Shown: one piece after another, positions 8,851-17,365 of the stretch | How positions within the stretch are numbered: the stretch's first letter is position 1 | How the letters are laid out: the number at the start of each line of letters is the position of its first letter | From: JBBDRV01 sp040905285 | Lineage (GTDB): Bacteria > Bacteroidota > Rhodothermia > Balneolales > Balneolaceae | NCBI GenBank assembly: GCA_040905285.1 | Contig: JBBDRV010000112.1 | Location: forward strand, 1 to 39,532 | Direction: 5' to 3' | DNA: 39,532 nucleotides | The notes under the pieces: generated by a model | Seen by the model: the letters and a program-made list of their open reading frames with translations, nothing else | Database searches by the model: none | Told to the model about the DNA's origin: nothing | Made by a program: the position numbers and the translations under genes

Positions 8851-8872
8851 GATTCAGCTGGGATTCAGCTGG
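8851..8872. repeat. Perfect 11-bp tandem duplication upstream of egtB
   Basis: GATTCAGCTGG occurs twice without a gap. It lies 60 bp before the egtB start and may sit in the leader transcript. Confidence 0.75.
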
Positions 8873-8931
8873 ATTTATATCGCTACAAGCAGGGTTTATA
8901 TATCACTACAAAACCAAAAGCAGGTGTTGAC

Positions 8932-10347
8932 ATGAGAGTACAAGCTGATTTGTCAGTCGGTAAGGGAAACCGGACCGGAGCGGGTGCCGCGGAAGAAAGG
9001 GAATCCTCCCGGAAACTTTTAAAACGTTTTTCAGAGATCCGTTCTTTTACCGAAACATTGACAGACCCTCTTGAAAATGAAGATTTCGTCATCCAGATTG
9101 CAGAATTTACAAGTCCCGCCAAATGGCACCTGGCTCATACGAGCTGGTTTTTTGAAACATTCCTGCTGAAGAAAGCTGTGGAAGGATATCAACCAGTGGA
9201 TTCCCGCTACAGTTACCTGTTTAACTCCTATTATTTGCAGACAGGGGAGCCGCACTGCCGGGCCAAGCGGGGGAATCTTTCCAGGCCGACTGTCCGTGAC
9301 GTATTCGACTACAGGCAAACTGTCAACCGGCAGGTTTGCGATTTTATTGAATCAGCTTCAGGGGAAGAGCTTGACAAATGGGCTCCGGTCATTGAAATCG
9401 GCTTGAACCATGAACAGCAGCACCAGGAACTCCTGCTGACGGATTTGAAATTCATGTTTGCTCAAAATCCCCTGTATCCGGCATATGATGAAGGAGGATC
9501 ACGTACAGAGGCAAAGCCGGTTTCCCGGACCTGGACCGGTTTTGAAGAAGGAATCTATGAAATAGGCCACACAGGAGACGGTTTTGGATACGACAATGAA
9601 TTTCCACGGCATAAAGTCTACATCCATGATTTTGAACTTGGCAACCGGCTGGTGACGAATGGCGAGTATCTGGAATTCATGAAAGCGGGAGGGTATGAAG
9701 ATCCGGTGTGGTGGCTTGATGAAGGGTACACCGCTGTCGTGGAGGAAGGCCTGCAATCACCGCTGTACTGGTTTCGCAGGGATGGAGAATGGGTTCACTA
9801 TACACTTGGGGGTGTCTGCAGTCCTGATTTGAATGAGCCGGTCAGCCACATCAGCTATTACGAGGCAGATGCCTTTGCCCGGTGGGTGGGGTACAGGCTT
9901 CCATCCGAGCAGGAATGGGAAGTGGCTGCAGCAAAGGCGGATACCATCTCCGGAAGCAATTTTAACAGTGGAAACGAAGGCATCGGTGGAAACGGAGCAA
10001 ACAGTGGAAACGGAGCAAACAGTGCAAACGAAGGCATCGGTGGAAACGGGGGCCATTTTATAGAAGGAAAACGTTTCCATCCCGCCGGACCGGATCCTGA
10101 TATCCCCGGATTGCAGCAGATGCTTGGCACTCTCTGGGAGTGGACACAAAGTTCCTATTCAGCTTATCCCGGCTACAAACCTCTGCAGGGCGCTCTTGGC
10201 GAATACAACGGCAAGTTTATGTCCGACAAATACGTACTGAGGGGCGGATCCTGTGTCACAGCCCGGCACCATATACGTAAGACCTATCGAAATTTTTTTC
10301 ACGCCGGCGCCCGGTGGCAGTTCTCCGGAATTCGACTTGCCAGGTGA
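8932..10347 (+). CDS. egtB: Ergothioneine biosynthesis sulfoxide synthase-type protein EgtB
   Basis: EgtB is a non-haem iron enzyme that oxidatively couples trimethylhistidine (hercynine) with a thiol donor (gamma-glutamylcysteine or cysteine). The 471-residue protein has an N-terminal DinB-like domain with HLAHTSWFFETF (His66, His69) and NHEQQHQELL (His160, His164), which supply the iron-binding histidines, then a formylglycine-generating-enzyme-like domain ending in LRGGSCVT and FSGIRLAR. I chose the ATG at 8932, preceded by AGGTG; the open frame to 8728 is GC-rich intergenic repeat. A low-complexity Gly/Asn/Ser/Ala insertion at about residues 341-372 is unusual. egtD follows after 34 bp, so the two form an operon. 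Whether the thiol donor is cysteine or gamma-glutamylcysteine cannot be decided here; I see no egtA or egtC beside it. Confidence 0.92.
   Translation: MRVQADLSVGKGNRTGAGAAEERESSRKLLKRFSEIRSFTETLTDPLENEDFVIQIAEFTSPAKWHLAHTSWFFETFLLKKAVEGYQPVDSRYSYLFNSYYLQTGEPHCRAKRGNLSRPTVRDVFDYRQTVNRQVCDFIESASGEELDKWAPVIEIGLNHEQQHQELLLTDLKFMFAQNPLYPAYDEGGSRTEAKPVSRTWTGFEEGIYEIGHTGDGFGYDNEFPRHKVYIHDFELGNRLVTNGEYLEFMKAGGYEDPVWWLDEGYTAVVEEGLQSPLYWFRRDGEWVHYTLGGVCSPDLNEPVSHISYYEADAFARWVGYRLPSEQEWEVAAAKADTISGSNFNSGNEGIGGNGANSGNGANSANEGIGGNGGHFIEGKRFHPAGPDPDIPGLQQMLGTLWEWTQSSYSAYPGYKPLQGALGEYNGKFMSDKYVLRGGSCVTARHHIRKTYRNFFHAGARWQFSGIRLAR
9955..10052 (+). repeat. In-frame repeat inside egtB coding for a Gly/Asn/Ser/Ala loop
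   Basis: Two copies of GAAGGCATCGGTGGAAACGG flank two 18-bp copies of GGAGCAAACAGTGNAAAC. Translated, this gives NEGIGGNG and GANSGN/GANSAN repeats, about 32 residues. The unit lengths are multiples of three, so the frame is kept. Confidence 0.85.
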
Positions 10348-10381
10348 TATGGATCAGTCAAAAAAATGAATAAAAATAAAT

Positions 10382-11329
10382 ATGGAGACGACAGAACAGT
10401 CGGTACAGCCGGACGACATGCTCACGGAAATCATCCGGGGGCTGAGCCGGACTCAAAAAAAAGTGCCGAGCAAGTTTTTTTATGACGAAGAGGGTTCAAA
10501 ACTGTTCGAAAAGATCTGCCGGCTGGATGAATACTATCTGACAGATGCAGAAATCCGGATAATGCAGATGAATATCGGTGAGATAAAGCAGGCGTTTCCT
10601 GCACGTATCGATCTGATTGAGTTGGGCAGCGGTAGCAGTACCAAGACCCGCCTTCTTCTGAACCACATCGACGGCATCAGAACCTATTATCCGGTTGATA
10701 TATCCGGGGAGTATTTAGCCGGTGTTGCGAGTCGCCTCCGCAGGGCTTACCCCCGGCTGGCAGTGAAGCCTGTGATTGCGGACTACACCAGACCGTTTAC
10801 GATACCGGGAGGGCCGGACGGATCGGCAGGCAACAGGAGGATTGCCTATTATCCCGGTTCAACGATTGGAAATTTCACACCGGAAGCCGCACGTAATTTT
10901 TTGAGTTCGGTCGCAGTCCTGGTCGGAGAGGATGGAGGCCTGCTGATCGGTGTAGACCTGAAGAAAGACGGGGAGATTCTCAAAGCTGCCTATAACGATT
11001 CAGAAGGAATGACGTCCAGATTCAACAAAAATCTTCTGGTTCGCATGAACCGGGAATACGATGCGGATTTCGATCCCGGCAGGTTTCGCCACAGAGCTGT
11101 GTTTAACGAGGAGGAAGGGCGTATAGAGATGCACCTGGTCAGTTTGATCAGCCAACGGGTGCAACTTGCCGGTTATACCTTTTTTTTCAGGCGGGGGGAA
11201 ACCATTCACACCGAGAATTCCTATAAATATACTGTCGATGAGTTTTCACGGCTGACGGACGGAATTTTTGAGGTGAAAAAGGTCTGGACGGACAATGATC
11301 ATCTATTCAGCGTGCACTATCTGGAATGA
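10382..11329 (+). CDS. egtD: L-histidine N(alpha)-methyltransferase (EgtD)
   Basis: EgtD uses three SAM molecules to convert histidine to hercynine (N,N,N-trimethylhistidine), the first step of ergothioneine synthesis. The 315-residue protein has the family opening SKFFYDEEGSKLFEKICRLD EYY (written with a break), the SAM-binding stretch IDLIELGSGSSTKTRLLL, YYPVDIS, and AYYPGSTIGNF. The C-terminal part with FNRFRHRAVFN-like sequence (DPGRFRHRAVFNEEEGRIEMHL) is also typical; only its identity as EgtD-like is claimed. It follows egtB after 34 bp and its stop overlaps the next start as ATGA, so all three genes should be co-translated. Confidence 0.93.
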   Translation: METTEQSVQPDDMLTEIIRGLSRTQKKVPSKFFYDEEGSKLFEKICRLDEYYLTDAEIRIMQMNIGEIKQAFPARIDLIELGSGSSTKTRLLLNHIDGIRTYYPVDISGEYLAGVASRLRRAYPRLAVKPVIADYTRPFTIPGGPDGSAGNRRIAYYPGSTIGNFTPEAARNFLSSVAVLVGEDGGLLIGVDLKKDGEILKAAYNDSEGMTSRFNKNLLVRMNREYDADFDPGRFRHRAVFNEEEGRIEMHLVSLISQRVQLAGYTFFFRRGETIHTENSYKYTVDEFSRLTDGIFEVKKVWTDNDHLFSVHYLE

Positions 11330-12834
11330 ATATACTTGTCATTGTAGGTCATCCTCGTACACCAAGTCTGTGTGCTTCTCTTGCAGAAGCTTATGCGGAA
11401 GGTGCCCGGGCTGCAAATATGGATGTTGAGGTACTGAATCTGGGGGGACTGAAATTCGACCCGGATGTTCACCCGGTTTCCCCTCTTGACCAGCCGCTGG
11501 AACCTGATTTAAAACATGCCCGGAAGCTTATCGTCTGGGCCGACCACCTGACATTTGTCTATCCGGGATGGTGGGGCGTTGGCCCGGCCCGTCTCAGGGG
11601 GTTTCTCGACCGGATCCTGCTGCCGGGATTTGCCTTTCGGGAACGGGATGACGGACGCTTTGAAGGTCTGCTGGGGGGGAGAACCGCTCACCTTGTTACG
11701 ACTCTTGACATGGCGCCCTGGGTTTACCGGATTATTTACCGATCGCCGGGTCATAATGCAATGAAAAGATCCGTGCTCGGCTTTTGTGGAATATCCACCA
11801 CACGCATACTGGCCTTTGGGCCGGTGAAAGACTCTACTTACGAGGAGCGTATCGGCTGGCTGGAAAAAGCCGGGGCGATGGGCTATTCCCTGATAAACGG
11901 AGCCCGCAGCCGCAGCCGGCGTGTCAGGCGGAAACTGACAGCCTGGCTCAGGGCATTGCGCCTGCAGTTTTATCCCATGACCTGGATGGCCTATACCGTG
12001 GGTGCCCTCGGAGCGACGGCAGTAACAGGAAGCCGGGATATATGGCTGTATGCCGTGGGATTTGCTTTTCTGTTCCTGCTGGAAGCTGCAACTGTATTTA
12101 CCAATGAGTGGTTCGACTATGAAAGCGACCGGCTTAATCAATTCCACGGTCCCTTTACGGGGGGATCAAGGGTCCTCGTGGAGAACCTGCTGAGTTTCAG
12201 GGAATTGGGTGCCGGGATTGTGGTCACCCTGATACTGGCGGGAACCAGCGGCGGACTGCTGATGCACCGGCTGGAGGACGGGCTGCCTCTGTTTTTCCTG
12301 CTGGTTTTGATTACCGTCTTTGCGCTGGGGTATACCGTACCTCCGCTGAAATTTTCATGGAGGGGACTGGGGGAGCTGGATGTCGGAATAACCCACAGCC
12401 TGGGTGTACTTTTGATCGGTTTCCTCCTCCAGGGAGGCGCATGGACCCATCCGTTTCCATGGCTGGTCAGTCTCCCGCTGTTTCTGTCTGTCTTGCCGGC
12501 AATCATTTTGTCCGGGATTCCCGATCTGGACGCGGATCGCGAGGCAGGAAAAAAAACACTGGCTGTTTATATTGGCAGAAAGGGAGCTGTCCTGCTTGCC
12601 ATGGCACTCACAGTCGCCGCGGTATTATTCGTCATCTATTTAAACTTTCTGCCGGCTCTGGAAGGGGTATTGCATGGAGCCTATCCATGGGTCCCCGTTC
12701 ATGCGTTGATTCTGCTATTTCTTCTCTGGCGGTACTGGCGGCGGCCTGTGAAGCAACGAATTGACGGGCTTATGGCTATATCCCTTGCATATATTATCTG
12801 GTTCGGCCTGATTCCCCTGCTGAACTTAATGTAA
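11326..12834 (+). CDS. Fusion of a flavodoxin-like NAD(P)H quinone reductase and a UbiA-family prenyltransferase
   Basis: The 502-residue protein has two domains. Residues 1 to about 190 form a flavodoxin-like fold of the KefF/MdaB/NQO type: MNILVIVGHPR at the start, FVYPGWWGVGPARLRGFLDR, and GLLGGRTAHLVTT, which are the FMN/FAD-binding loops of that family. After an Arg-rich linker (about 193-215) residues 215-502 form a multi-helix membrane domain of the UbiA superfamily. It carries both Asp-rich motifs, Asn260-xxx-Asp264-xxx-Asp268 and Asp400-xxx-Asp404, so prenyl-diphosphate binding looks intact; MenA-like prenyl transfer is plausible. The gene starts inside the egtD stop (ATGA), which links it to ergothioneine synthesis by position. 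The substrate is unknown. A job in quinone or prenol chemistry is inference from the domains only. Confidence 0.85.
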   Translation: MNILVIVGHPRTPSLCASLAEAYAEGARAANMDVEVLNLGGLKFDPDVHPVSPLDQPLEPDLKHARKLIVWADHLTFVYPGWWGVGPARLRGFLDRILLPGFAFRERDDGRFEGLLGGRTAHLVTTLDMAPWVYRIIYRSPGHNAMKRSVLGFCGISTTRILAFGPVKDSTYEERIGWLEKAGAMGYSLINGARSRSRRVRRKLTAWLRALRLQFYPMTWMAYTVGALGATAVTGSRDIWLYAVGFAFLFLLEAATVFTNEWFDYESDRLNQFHGPFTGGSRVLVENLLSFRELGAGIVVTLILAGTSGGLLMHRLEDGLPLFFLLVLITVFALGYTVPPLKFSWRGLGELDVGITHSLGVLLIGFLLQGGAWTHPFPWLVSLPLFLSVLPAIILSGIPDLDADREAGKKTLAVYIGRKGAVLLAMALTVAAVLFVIYLNFLPALEGVLHGAYPWVPVHALILLFLLWRYWRRPVKQRIDGLMAISLAYIIWFGLIPLLNLM

Positions 12835-12950
12835 ACGAGACTGTTTCGGGGCAGTTACGGCAACAGCATAACCGGTTGAGACAGCTGCGTAACCGGCTTC
12901 CGTTGCCGGCAGGACAGCCGGCGTGGATTCACAACTGCATTGAACCTGTT

Positions 12951-13376
12951 TTATTCCCCGGTACCGGTTGCAACCAGTACTTCCAGGTCGACATTGTCCA
13001 GGTCTTCGCCATACCGCAGTTCAAGTTCCGCTTCTTCCTCAATTACATAATCGGTGCCATCGATGGAGAGGGTAAAAATAAACGTACTGATGGTTTCTTC
13101 CATACCGGTTATTATATAACCGTCAAATCTGCCTTCGGAATCGGTGACAACAACCCCCCGGTCGATGGATTCCTCCTCTCCCACAAATTCGGTGGCTATG
13201 GATACATCCGTATCTGTTATGGGTTCCCGGCTGTCACCTTCAAGGAGCTGGAATCCAAATTCCGCACGGGCCAGCGGCTGTTCATCATCAGTATTATTCG
13301 TATTGCAGCCTGCCAGCGGAATGATGAAAAGGGCAAGAGCCAGGGAAATGTATTTATCTGTTTTTATTTTAATCAT
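12951..13376 (-). CDS. Small acidic lipoprotein, unknown function
   Basis: The 141-residue protein has a short basic N-terminus, a hydrophobic segment and a lipobox ending LAGC (Cys24), so export and lipid attachment are likely. The mature part is very acidic (rich in D and E). It contains GRFDGYIITG and a following beta-rich stretch that resembles a carboxypeptidase-regulatory or Ig-like beta-sandwich, which is only a guess. It is convergent with the flavodoxin-UbiA gene and about 165 bp upstream of the hom end, apparently a single transcription unit. I do not recognise a family. Confidence 0.75.
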   Translation of the reverse strand: MIKIKTDKYISLALALFIIPLAGCNTNNTDDEQPLARAEFGFQLLEGDSREPITDTDVSIATEFVGEEESIDRGVVVTDSEGRFDGYIITGMEETISTFIFTLSIDGTDYVIEEEAELELRYGEDLDNVDLEVLVATGTGE

Positions 13377-13540
13377 CTATTTTGATCAGTGTCTGTTTCT
13401 TTTAGGATATTCCTGCAACGGGATAACCGGTAAAATCGTGCGTCCGTTTCCCTCTTATTGCAAAAGCAGCTCTTTCAGGAAAACGGCAGGGCGCTCTTTT
13501 ATTACGGCCCTCAATCTGCTGCCCTGAACGTTCGGAACCT

Positions 13541-14641
13541 CTACCCCTGAATTTCCCTCAGAATTTTTTGAATATCAGCCAGCAGTCCGGCGGCCGTGAT
13601 TTCCTTGCCCGCACCGGGGCCCATGATGATAAGAGGCTGATCATGGTATCGGCGGCTTTTTATCTGGATCAGGTTGTTGGTGCCGGTCAGCCGGCCAATC
13701 GGGGATTGAATCGATACCGGCCGGATACCTACACGGATTTCACCATCCCTGAGTACACCGGTATAGCGAAGGGTTCTGCCTGCAGCTTTTTCTTCTGTGA
13801 TTCGCTTTGTCCAGCCCCCGTCATAGTCGGAAAACAGGGAAAGAAAGGAGCGGGCATCCTTGTCCTGCAGTTTTTCCGGGATCAGGGATTCCACACTGAT
13901 CTCCTCCCGTTCCATCTCAAGACCGCAGGTCCGGGCGACAATCAGGAATTTTCTTGCGACATCTTCTCCGGACAGGTCGTCCCTCGGATCAGGTTCGGCA
14001 TAACCCAGTGAACGGGCCTGTACCACTGCGCGGCTGAAAGGGACCCCTTTTTCGAGCTGGTCGAAAAGATATGTCATGGTCCCCGATACAACACCGCTGA
14101 CTTCAATAATTTCATCACCGGTATCCAGCAGATTTTCTATGGCCTGGATCACCGGGAGGCCTGCACCCACGGTTGTTTCATAATTGTAGCAGACACTGTT
14201 TGTTCTGGCTGCATTTTTCAGCTTCTCGTAATAAGACTGATCCAGGGTATTGGCAATTTTACTTGGTGTAACGATGTGGATGCTGCTTTCGAGAAGTTCC
14301 AGATAAAGGTCGGCTACTTCCCTGCTGCCGGTTGCGTCCACAAAAATAAGAGGTCTGCCGCTTTTCCTGCTGCTTTTCAGCTTTTCTATAATCTCGGTCC
14401 AGTTTTTTGACCGGCCGCCGTAAAGTTCATCCGTTGTAATCTCGCCGCCCCGCCATTTAACTTTGGTACTGTTGCAGAATCCGATCACATTCAGGTCGTA
14501 TTTTACCCTGTCGAGGCTGTTGAGCTGACCGATCAGGGCTCCGCCCACTGCTCCGACTCCGGCCAGAAAAATATCGGCGGATTTTGCCCCGGCCAAAGCT
14601 CCGCGGGGGATTTTTTTCAGTTTATATGCTCTGGAAGACAT
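13541..14641 (-). CDS. hom: Homoserine dehydrogenase
   Basis: It reduces aspartate semialdehyde to homoserine with NAD(P)H, feeding methionine synthesis here. The 366-residue protein shows the nucleotide-binding GVGAVGGALIGQL, VDATGSREVA, HIVTPSKIAN, ETTVGAGLPVI, SGTMTYLF and GYAEPDPRDDLSGEDVARK, the last containing the catalytic region. The sequence resembles the dehydrogenase half of bifunctional ThrA, but no aspartate kinase domain and no C-terminal ACT domain is present. Its start overlaps the metX stop (TGATG). Coupling to metX and metY behind a SAM riboswitch suggests this copy is dedicated to methionine rather than threonine. Confidence 0.92.
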   Translation of the reverse strand: MSSRAYKLKKIPRGALAGAKSADIFLAGVGAVGGALIGQLNSLDRVKYDLNVIGFCNSTKVKWRGGEITTDELYGGRSKNWTEIIEKLKSSRKSGRPLIFVDATGSREVADLYLELLESSIHIVTPSKIANTLDQSYYEKLKNAARTNSVCYNYETTVGAGLPVIQAIENLLDTGDEIIEVSGVVSGTMTYLFDQLEKGVPFSRAVVQARSLGYAEPDPRDDLSGEDVARKFLIVARTCGLEMEREEISVESLIPEKLQDKDARSFLSLFSDYDGGWTKRITEEKAAGRTLRYTGVLRDGEIRVGIRPVSIQSPIGRLTGTNNLIQIKSRRYHDQPLIIMGPGAGKEITAAGLLADIQKILREIQG

Positions 14642-15687
14642 CAGATAACCTCGCTTTTTCGCTGGTTCAGGAATTTTTGATTGATCTCATTGAGCTGATC
14701 GAATTCAATAAGAAATGCATCATGGCCGTGTACAGACCGTACTTCCGCAAAAGTGCCCTGGGGCAGAAGATCAGCAAGCTCTTTTTGTTCATTGACGGGA
14801 TACAGAAGGTCGGTATCGATACCGACAACCAGTACGGGGATACGGATTTTACCCAGGGCCCCGGCATAGCTTGACCGGTCACGTGCAACATCATGAGTAT
14901 CCATTGCCTTTGTCAGGATCACATAACTGTTGGCATCAAACCGGTCAGTCAGTTTTTTCCCCTGGTAGTCCAGGTAAGACTCCACCTGATAAAAGGCCGA
15001 GTCCGGCTGGGGTTTCCGGCCGAATTTTTTTTCGTAATCACCGGGTGCCCGATAGGTCAGCATGGCCATCATCCTTGCACTGGCGAGTCCCCTGACCGGC
15101 GGAGTCCGGGTGTCGTAAAAACCGTCGTTCCAGTCGGGATCATTATAAATGGCTTTGCGCTGGACATGGCTGATGCCTATAGCCCAGGGCGTATGCGCTT
15201 TCCCCATGGCTATGGGGATGGCCGATTTTATCCGGGGATCCATTGCCGCAAATTCAAGCGCCTGCATGCCTCCCATGGATCCACCGATCACCGTCTCAAC
15301 ACCGCAAATCCCCAAATCGTCCAGAACCTGCTGCTGGAACCGGACCATGTCCCGTATGGTAATGTCCGGAAAAGAAGCTTTATACAGGGTGCCGGTAGCC
15401 GGATTGACGGAGAGGGGGCCCACGGAGCCGTAACAGCTGCCGGGCACATTGATACAGATGACAAAATGATCGTCAATACTGATAAGGCCCTTTTCTGTAA
15501 AAAGGCCCGGAAACCACTCATCGGCCCGGGAATTGCCCGTCAGAGCATGGCAGATCAGAATCGCATTGTCCCGGTTTTTATTCAGCCTTCCCCAGGTTGA
15601 ATATGCAACATCGGCCTCTTCAAATCGAAATCCCGATTCAGTGACAAATGGCCGGCTGAGTTTTGTCTGTACGATACGTTCACTCAT
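14641..15687 (-). CDS. metX: Homoserine O-acetyltransferase (MetX)
   Basis: MetX acylates homoserine, by convention with acetyl-CoA, activating it for sulfhydrylation. The 348-residue alpha/beta hydrolase-fold protein has the nucleophile elbow GGSMGGMQALEFA, the CHALTGNS and CYGSVGP motifs, and the acid and base of the triad in GIDTDLLYP and VHGHDAFL. Use of succinyl-CoA instead of acetyl-CoA cannot be excluded by eye. It is the middle gene of metY-metX-hom and is separated from metY by 158 bp that carry a long hairpin. Confidence 0.93.
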   Translation of the reverse strand: MSERIVQTKLSRPFVTESGFRFEEADVAYSTWGRLNKNRDNAILICHALTGNSRADEWFPGLFTEKGLISIDDHFVICINVPGSCYGSVGPLSVNPATGTLYKASFPDITIRDMVRFQQQVLDDLGICGVETVIGGSMGGMQALEFAAMDPRIKSAIPIAMGKAHTPWAIGISHVQRKAIYNDPDWNDGFYDTRTPPVRGLASARMMAMLTYRAPGDYEKKFGRKPQPDSAFYQVESYLDYQGKKLTDRFDANSYVILTKAMDTHDVARDRSSYAGALGKIRIPVLVVGIDTDLLYPVNEQKELADLLPQGTFAEVRSVHGHDAFLIEFDQLNEINQKFLNQRKSEVI

Positions 15688-15714
15688 AAATTTAAATCGA
15701 AAGATATCTGTTGG

Positions 15715-15766
15715 GTACCGGTGATGCCTGTCCCCGTTCCAGCGGGGACAGGGAAGCCATCGGTAC
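15715..15766 (-). other. Long intercistronic hairpin between metY and metX
   Basis: CCTGTCCCCG at 15727-15736 pairs perfectly with CGGGGACAGG at 15743-15752 around a six-base loop. Outer arms GTACCG and CGGTAC (15715-15720 and 15761-15766) extend it to about 50 nt with an internal bulge. No T-run follows on either strand, so a Rho-independent terminator is unlikely. Processing or protection of the mRNA end is possible. Confidence 0.7.
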
Positions 15767-15845
15767 TGTTGTCATCTTATCTTTCACGGGTCCGGCCGTG
15801 ATCCGGCGGACCGGCGGCAGGACACCTGTAAAATACATCTGTGCC

Positions 15846-17174
15846 TTATCCTTTTACACCGATCCGCTTGAATGCCTCTTTGAAATCAGTGATAATATCA
15901 TCTATATGCTCAATCCCGACAGATACGCGGACCAGGTCATCCTTTACCCCGCTTGAAGCCTGTTCTTCACTGCTGAGCTGCTGATGTGTGGTGGATGCAG
16001 GATGGATGACCAGGGTTTTGGCATCACCTACATTCGCCAGATGACTCGAAAGCTCCAAACTTTCTATAAAGGACCGTGCCGCTTCATACCCGCCCTTCAC
16101 ACCAAATGTGAAGACAGAGCCGAACAACCCTTCCTGCAGATATTTTTTGGCCTTCCGGTGGTATTTGTGATCCGGCAGTCCCGTAAAGTTTATCCAGGAT
16201 ATCTCATCCCGCTCTTTTAACCAGTTGGCAAGTTTGATGGCATTTTCGCAATGCCGTTCGATCCTGAGCGACAGGGTTTCCAGCCCCTGCAGCAGCAGAA
16301 AACTGTTAAACGGTGACAGGGCGGGGCCGACGTCGCGCAAGCCTTCAACACGGACGCGTATTGCGAAGGCTATGTTACCGAACGGACCTTCCTCTCCAAA
16401 AACATCCCAGAAATTAAGCCCGTGATATCCGGGAGCCGGTTCGGTAAAGAGAGGATAGTTGCCATTGGCCCAGTTGAAATTGCCGGCATCGACAATGACG
16501 CCCCCGATGCTTGTGCCGTGTCCGCCAATCCATTTGGTTGCGGATTGAACGACAATATTAGCTCCGTAATCAATGGGTCTGACGATGGCGCCGGCTGCTC
16601 CGAATGTGTTGTCAACGATCAGGGCAATGCCGTGCTTTTGCGCTATTTTAGAAAGCTCTTCAAAGTCAGGCACATTGCCGCGGGGATTGCCGATCGATTC
16701 CACATAGATTGCTTTGGTATTTTCATCGATTGCTTTTTCGTAGGCGTCCGGCGTGTCTTCCTCCACGAAGCTGACATCGATACCCAGTCTCGGCAGGGTA
16801 ACCTTGAACTGGTTGTAGGTCCCGCCGTACAGAAACGGCGAGGAAACAATATTATCACCCGCCCTGGCCAGTGTAATAATGGTCAGAAACTGGGCTGACT
16901 GGCCCGATGCCGTCGCAAGTGCGGCAGCTCCCCCTTCCAGGGCGGCCATTCTTTTCTCAAACACATCATTTGTCGGATTCATGATGCGGGTATAGATATT
17001 GCCGAATTCTTTCAGTGCAAAGAGAGATGCAGCATGTTCCGTGTCCTTGAACTGGTACGACGTCGTCTGATAGATGGGCACAGCCCGGGATCCTGTTGCG
17101 GGATCGGGTTCCTGGCCTGCATGCAGTTGTAATGTCTCGAATTTGAAATTGCGTTCCTGTTCGTTGCTGCTCAT
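15846..17174 (-). CDS. metY: O-acetylhomoserine sulfhydrylase/aminocarboxypropyltransferase (MetY)
   Basis: MetY is a PLP enzyme of the Cys/Met metabolism family that makes homocysteine (or methionine) from O-acetylhomoserine and sulfide. The 442-residue protein begins NFKFETLQLHAGQ, and shows PIYQTTSYQF, YTRIMNPTNDVFEKRMAALE, and VQSATKWIGGHGTSIGG, which holds the PLP lysine. The length and the large central region match MetY rather than the roughly 390-residue MetB or MetC proteins. It is the first gene of the operon, 105 bp downstream of the attenuator terminator of the SAM-I riboswitch. No Shine-Dalgarno is evident. Confidence 0.94.
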   Translation of the reverse strand: MSSNEQERNFKFETLQLHAGQEPDPATGSRAVPIYQTTSYQFKDTEHAASLFALKEFGNIYTRIMNPTNDVFEKRMAALEGGAAALATASGQSAQFLTIITLARAGDNIVSSPFLYGGTYNQFKVTLPRLGIDVSFVEEDTPDAYEKAIDENTKAIYVESIGNPRGNVPDFEELSKIAQKHGIALIVDNTFGAAGAIVRPIDYGANIVVQSATKWIGGHGTSIGGVIVDAGNFNWANGNYPLFTEPAPGYHGLNFWDVFGEEGPFGNIAFAIRVRVEGLRDVGPALSPFNSFLLLQGLETLSLRIERHCENAIKLANWLKERDEISWINFTGLPDHKYHRKAKKYLQEGLFGSVFTFGVKGGYEAARSFIESLELSSHLANVGDAKTLVIHPASTTHQQLSSEEQASSGVKDDLVRVSVGIEHIDDIITDFKEAFKRIGVKG

Positions 17175-17278
17175 TGGCTTGGGGATTAGTTGGTGTTATT
17201 CGTTAAATGACGCTGTGTCAGAAGAATCGGTTACCGGATGGTTCATTTATGTTATGGATAACATTGGAAAGGAGGCCA

Positions 17279-17342
17279 TAAAAAAAGCCTCTTCCAAAAT
17301 TATCCCTCACTTAAGGGGGAAAGAGTTCGGAAGAGGCTTTTG
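17279..17342 (-). terminator. Riboswitch-controlled attenuator terminator
   Basis: On the minus strand AAAGCCTCTTCC (17340-17329) pairs with GGAAGAGGCTTT (17295-17284), enclosing a loop that itself has a CCCTT/AAGTGAGGG helix, and is followed by a run of T. It lies between the SAM-I aptamer and metY, where termination on SAM binding is expected. Confidence 0.88.
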
Positions 17343-17365
17343 AAACGGCTGTTCAAATAACCTCA

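Larger units (their letters stand above)
8503..8931. other. Divergent intergenic region between mraZ and egtB
   Basis: About 430 bp separate the two divergent operons. The mraZ-proximal part (8503-8640) is AT-rich. The middle holds a tandem duplication (8692-8774), and the egtB-proximal part holds a second one (8851-8872). A further near repeat of TTTATAT...CTACAA occurs at 8875-8915. Open frames here look non-coding: the long upward extension of egtB begins inside the GC-rich duplication and has no protein-like composition. I could not place an egtB promoter with confidence; TTGCAC near 8784 is a possible -35. Confidence 0.6.

Noticed and set aside
11509..12147. 212-residue open frame antisense to the fusion gene
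   Set aside because: It covers the linker of a coherent two-domain protein on the other strand and shows no motifs.
14893..15600. 235-residue open frame on the plus strand opposite metX
   Set aside because: It lies entirely antisense to a well-supported metX; the translation is rich in H, P, R, G and C without any family motif. It is a GC-driven shadow frame.
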